64,000 bases of DNA from Roseicyclus sediminis (lineage in GTDB: Bacteria > Pseudomonadota > Alphaproteobacteria > Rhodobacterales > Rhodobacteraceae): NCBI RefSeq assembly GCF_025515305.1, contig NZ_JAOPHT010000005.1:124001-188000 (forward strand), in the 5' to 3' direction. Positions 61,400 to 64,000 of the stretch are shown here, piece after piece; the first letter of the stretch is position 1; every line of letters starts with the position of its first letter. The notes beneath the pieces are model-generated. The model saw nothing but the letters and a program-made list of their open reading frames with translations, was not told where the DNA came from and ran no database searches. Both the position numbers and the translations under genes were made by a program.

Positions 61400-62166
61400 C
61401 CCGTCACGACCACCCCGCCGTCGATCACCAGAGCCTGCCCGGTCATCATGCGGCTGGCCGCCGAGGCGAGAAACAGCGTGCCGCCAGTGATGTCGGACGG
61501 CTTGAGATGCTCCTTCAGGCACATCTTCTCCATGTGCGCGGCGAGGTCCTCGGGGCTGGCCCACATCTCGAGCTGCTTGTCGGTCAGGACCCAGCCCGGC
61601 ATGAGGGCGTTGACGCGAATGTTGTCGGGCCCGAATTCCCGCGCGAGGCTCCGGGTCATGGCGGTGATGCCGCCGTTCGCCGTGGTGTAGGACGGGTAGC
61701 CCGCGTTTCCCATCATGTAGGAGATCGAGGAGAAGTTCACGATCGACCCGCCCCCCGCCGCCCGCATGCCGGCGACGACGGCCTGGCACGCGAAGAAATA
61801 GGCCTTCAGGTTGATCGCCTGCGACCAGTCCCAGAAATCCTCGGTCACCTCCTCGGTCTTGTGGCGCTTGTCGTTGGCGGCGTTGTTCACCAGCACCGTC
61901 GACGGACCGTGGGCCTGCGCCGCCTTGCCGATGGCGTCCTGCAGCGCTGGGATATCGGTGATGTCGCAGGGAAGGAACAAGGGCCGGTTGCCGGTGAGGT
62001 CGGCCATCTCCTCGACGAAAAGCGATGCGTCCGAGCGCTGCACGAAGGCGACCTTCGCGCCCTGCCGCAGGAACGCCTCGGTCAGCGAGGCGCCGATGCC
62101 CGAGCCGCCGCCGGTGATGAAGACCGAGGCGCCGGAGAGGTCGGGGAAAACGGGGTCGTGGCTCAT
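61396..62166 (-). CDS. SDR oxidoreductase, probable galactose (sugar) dehydrogenase, with altered active site
   Basis: A 256-aa short-chain dehydrogenase with the NAD-binding motif FITGGGSGIGASL at about residues 14-26 and the strand VLVNNAANDKR. The catalytic region reads NFSSISYMMGNAGYPSYTTANGG in two parts: Ser and Tyr are present, but the usual YxxxK Lys is Asn (YTTAN, codon AAC). In the operon it should oxidise galactose to galactonolactone, the first De Ley-Doudoroff step. The missing Lys makes the activity uncertain. It overlaps both neighbours by 4 bp. Confidence 0.82.
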   Translation of the reverse strand: MSHDPVFPDLSGASVFITGGGSGIGASLTEAFLRQGAKVAFVQRSDASLFVEEMADLTGNRPLFLPCDITDIPALQDAIGKAAQAHGPSTVLVNNAANDKRHKTEEVTEDFWDWSQAINLKAYFFACQAVVAGMRAAGGGSIVNFSSISYMMGNAGYPSYTTANGGITAMTRSLAREFGPDNIRVNALMPGWVLTDKQLEMWASPEDLAAHMEKMCLKEHLKPSDITGGTLFLASAASRMMTGQALVIDGGVVVTG

Positions 62167-63503
62167 GCCGCCTTCCTCACCCGGGCGAAGGCGGGCAGCA
62201 TGTCGCCATGGGCTGCCAGCAGGTCCGTCACGAGGCTTCGGATCTGGCGCAGGTCAAGCTCGGCGGCGGTGTGCGGGTCCATGTAGGCGGCATGGTAGAT
62301 ATGATCGACGTTCTCGTCGACCAACGCGCGCACCACCAGCTCCTGCACGTTCACCTGGGACCGCATCAGGGCGATCAGCTGCGGCGGGATGTCGTTCACC
62401 GTGGTCGGCTGGCAGCCGTTGGCATCGACGAGGGTCGGTGTCTCCACCGCGGCGCCCAGGGGCAATTGCGGCATCTGCCCCCGGTTGGGAAGGTTCGCAT
62501 AGGCGACGTAGGGCGTGTCGGTCACGATGGCGTTCATCATCTCGGCGGCGAATTCGTGGGACTTCTTCACGTCGATCCCGGCCGCGGCCTTGAGCGACTT
62601 GGCCTGCTCGGCCCAGCCCTTGGCCTGCTCGACGCAGCGGAGCGGGTATTCATCCAGCGGGATGCGGAATTCCTCCAAAAGATCCTCGCGGCCGTCCTTG
62701 ATGAACCACGGAACATACTCCGCCAGGTGCTCGGAGCTTTCGGTGCAGAAATGGCCGAGGTGGTCCATCACCTCGTAGCGCACCTTGTTCCAGCAGCGCG
62801 GCATCAGGAGCGGGGGCTTGGGCAGCCGGCCGGAGCGATACCCGTCGCGAAGCGCCGGATAGAGGTCGCGGCCTTCATGCTCCAGCCTCAGGAAGAAGGC
62901 GACATGGTTCACGCCCGCGACGCGGTAACGGATTTCGTGGGCGGGAAGGTCGAGGTCGTGGGCGATCTCCTCGACCGTGTTCTGCACCGAATGGCAGAGG
63001 CCCGCCTGTTTCAGATGCGGAAAGCGCTCGGCCAGCGCCCAGGTGTTGATCGCCATGGGGTTCACGTATTGCAGGAGCGTGGCGTCGGGGCAGAGGCGCG
63101 CCATGTCCTCGGCCACGGCCCAGAGATGCGGGACTGTGCGAAGCCCCCGCATGATCCCGCCCACGCCCAGCGTGTCGGCGATGGTCTGGCGCAGGCCGTA
63201 TTGCCTGGGGATGTCGAAGTCGATCACGGTCGAGGGGCGGTAGCCGCCGATCTGGAAGGCGGTCACCACGAAATCCGCCCCGTCCAGCGCACGCGCGCGG
63301 TCGGTCGTCGCCGTCACGGTCGCGCCGGTGCCCAAGGTGGAGATCATCTTCTCCGCGACCATGCGGCTTTCGTCGAGCCGCACCGGGTCGATGTCCATGA
63401 GCGAGATCTCGGCGTCCTTGAGCGCCTCGAAATGCAGCATGTCTCCGACGATGTTCTTCATGAAGATCGTCGATCCCGCGCCGATGAAGGCGAGTTTCGT
63501 CAT
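62163..63503 (-). CDS. GH4 family glycosidase, alpha-galactosidase-like
   Basis: A NAD- and metal-dependent glycosidase of 446 aa: N-terminal LAFIGAGSTIFMKNIVGD, NPMAINTWAL, metal-site Cys in GLCHSVQNTVEEI and His in VAGVNHVAFFLRLE. The CHSV form resembles MelA-type alpha-galactosidases, and the galactose pathway around it agrees; alpha-glucuronidase and other GH4 activities are less likely. It hydrolyses imported alpha-galactosides inside the cell. Start 63503 overlaps the permease stop by 4 bp. Confidence 0.87.
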   Translation of the reverse strand: MTKLAFIGAGSTIFMKNIVGDMLHFEALKDAEISLMDIDPVRLDESRMVAEKMISTLGTGATVTATTDRARALDGADFVVTAFQIGGYRPSTVIDFDIPRQYGLRQTIADTLGVGGIMRGLRTVPHLWAVAEDMARLCPDATLLQYVNPMAINTWALAERFPHLKQAGLCHSVQNTVEEIAHDLDLPAHEIRYRVAGVNHVAFFLRLEHEGRDLYPALRDGYRSGRLPKPPLLMPRCWNKVRYEVMDHLGHFCTESSEHLAEYVPWFIKDGREDLLEEFRIPLDEYPLRCVEQAKGWAEQAKSLKAAAGIDVKKSHEFAAEMMNAIVTDTPYVAYANLPNRGQMPQLPLGAAVETPTLVDANGCQPTTVNDIPPQLIALMRSQVNVQELVVRALVDENVDHIYHAAYMDPHTAAELDLRQIRSLVTDLLAAHGDMLPAFARVRKAA

Positions 63504-64000
63504 TTGACGGCTCCGAGTGTGAGGCCAGCGATGAAGTGGCGCTGCATCAGGAAGAACATGGCGACCGGCGGGATCGCCGCGACGATGCTGCCCGCGCTCA
63601 TCAGGTGATACTGCGCCACGAATTGCGAGTTGAAGGACGTGATCCCCGCCGTCACCGGTTGCGCGTTCGGCCCCTGCGTCAGGACGATGGCCCAGAAATA
63701 GTCGTTCCAGATGAAGGTGAAGATCAGGACGCTGAGCGCCGCGATGGCGGGACGCATCAAGGGCAGGACGACGTACCAGAAGATCCGCCACTCCGCGACG
63801 CCTTCGACCCGCGCCGCCTCGATCAGTTCGTAGGGCAGCGCGCGGATGAAGTTGCGCATGAAGAGCGTGCAGAACCCGGTCTGGAACGCGATGTGGAAGA
63901 GGACGAGGCCGAGCTTGGTGTCATAAAGACCGATGTTCACCGTCAGGTCGCGCACGGGCACCATGAGGATCTGGAACGGCACGAAGTTGCCCGCGATGAA
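63500..64000 (-). CDS. Carbohydrate ABC transporter permease (MalG-like), partial
   Basis: The 5' part lies beyond the window; the frame remains open to 64000, reading FIAGNFVPMPFQILMVPV at the visible start, typical of the inner third of MalG-type permeases. The ATPase-contact EAA loop is EAARVEGVAEWRIFWYVVLP, and the end is FFLMQRHFIAGLTLGAVK, the usual C-terminus. It delivers alpha- and/or beta-galactosides to the enzymes that follow; the binding protein and first permease should lie just outside. Confidence 0.93.
   Translation of the reverse strand, partial: FIAGNFVPFQILMVPVRDLTVNIGLYDTKLGLVLFHIAFQTGFCTLFMRNFIRALPYELIEAARVEGVAEWRIFWYVVLPLMRPAIAALSVLIFTFIWNDYFWAIVLTQGPNAQPVTAGITSFNSQFVAQYHLMSAGSIVAAIPPVAMFFLMQRHFIAGLTLGAVK

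Overview
The window is about 67-70% GC, has strong G/C preference at third codon positions and is densely packed with overlapping genes. Several gene families (the symporter with a DUF4212 partner, a SoeABC-type sulfite dehydrogenase, a tyrosine/homogentisate cluster, a De Ley-Doudoroff galactose cluster and an elongator tRNA-Met of alphaproteobacterial type) point to a marine member of the Rhodobacterales (Roseobacter/Paracoccus relatives). This is an inference from gene content; there is no rRNA in the window. I see no insertion sequence, integrase, prophage or CRISPR array.

Layout. 0.6-10.7 kb: an acetate block (acs, adk, DUF4212 plus Na+/solute symporter, terminator), then a cNMP/CBS/DUF294 protein, a small membrane protein, a membrane-anchored kinase-like/DnaQ exonuclease fusion and a GntR regulator. 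10.7-13.8 kb: succinate-semialdehyde dehydrogenase, divergent from UDP-glucose dehydrogenase. 13.8-25.9 kb: aromatic and sulfite metabolism on the minus strand. It holds soeABC, fahA and rbsK, then a MarR regulator on the plus strand divergent from hmgA, followed by an MBL-fold protein, a DinB protein, an FAD monooxygenase and DUF2783. 26.0-29.6 kb: a secreted MORN-repeat protein and a secreted MEMO-CapA fusion.

29.7-41.3 kb is the most unusual part and my best candidate for an undescribed system. It encodes a 1376-aa membrane-anchored STAND-type NTPase with a DUF4062/TIR-like N-terminus and a propeller-like C-terminus, a 232-aa unknown protein, a soluble VirD4/TraG-like ATPase with no conjugation genes nearby, a SLOG-like nucleotide-sensing protein, a 229-aa unknown protein, a patatin phospholipase with intact catalytic residues, and a two-helix membrane protein carrying TrkA-N (RCK) and RyR domains. 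SLOG, RyR, STAND, TIR-like and patatin domains recur in predicted nucleotide-signal immune systems. No nucleotide cyclase is visible here.

41.4-48.7 kb: a winged-helix/TPR regulator and small enzymes (GYD, CrtA-like, NTF2-like, methyltransferase, two possible small ORFs, a frameshifted chaC, M19 dipeptidase, Dabb protein) and tRNA-Met. 48.7-57.1 kb: RidA, then an ABC transporter with an NMT1/THI5-like binding protein, a cytosine-deaminase-like hydrolase, an FAD oxidase, two flavodoxin-fold reductases and a 2OG-type oxygenase. This looks like uptake and breakdown of an N-heterocycle. 57.1-64.0 kb (minus strand): a galactoside operon with an ABC permease (cut by the window edge), GH4 alpha-galactosidase-like enzyme, SDR dehydrogenase, DgoK, DgoA, SMP-30 lactonase and GH42 beta-galactosidase. 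All six junctions overlap by 4 bp. Together they supply the De Ley-Doudoroff route apart from a galactonate dehydratase, which is not in view.
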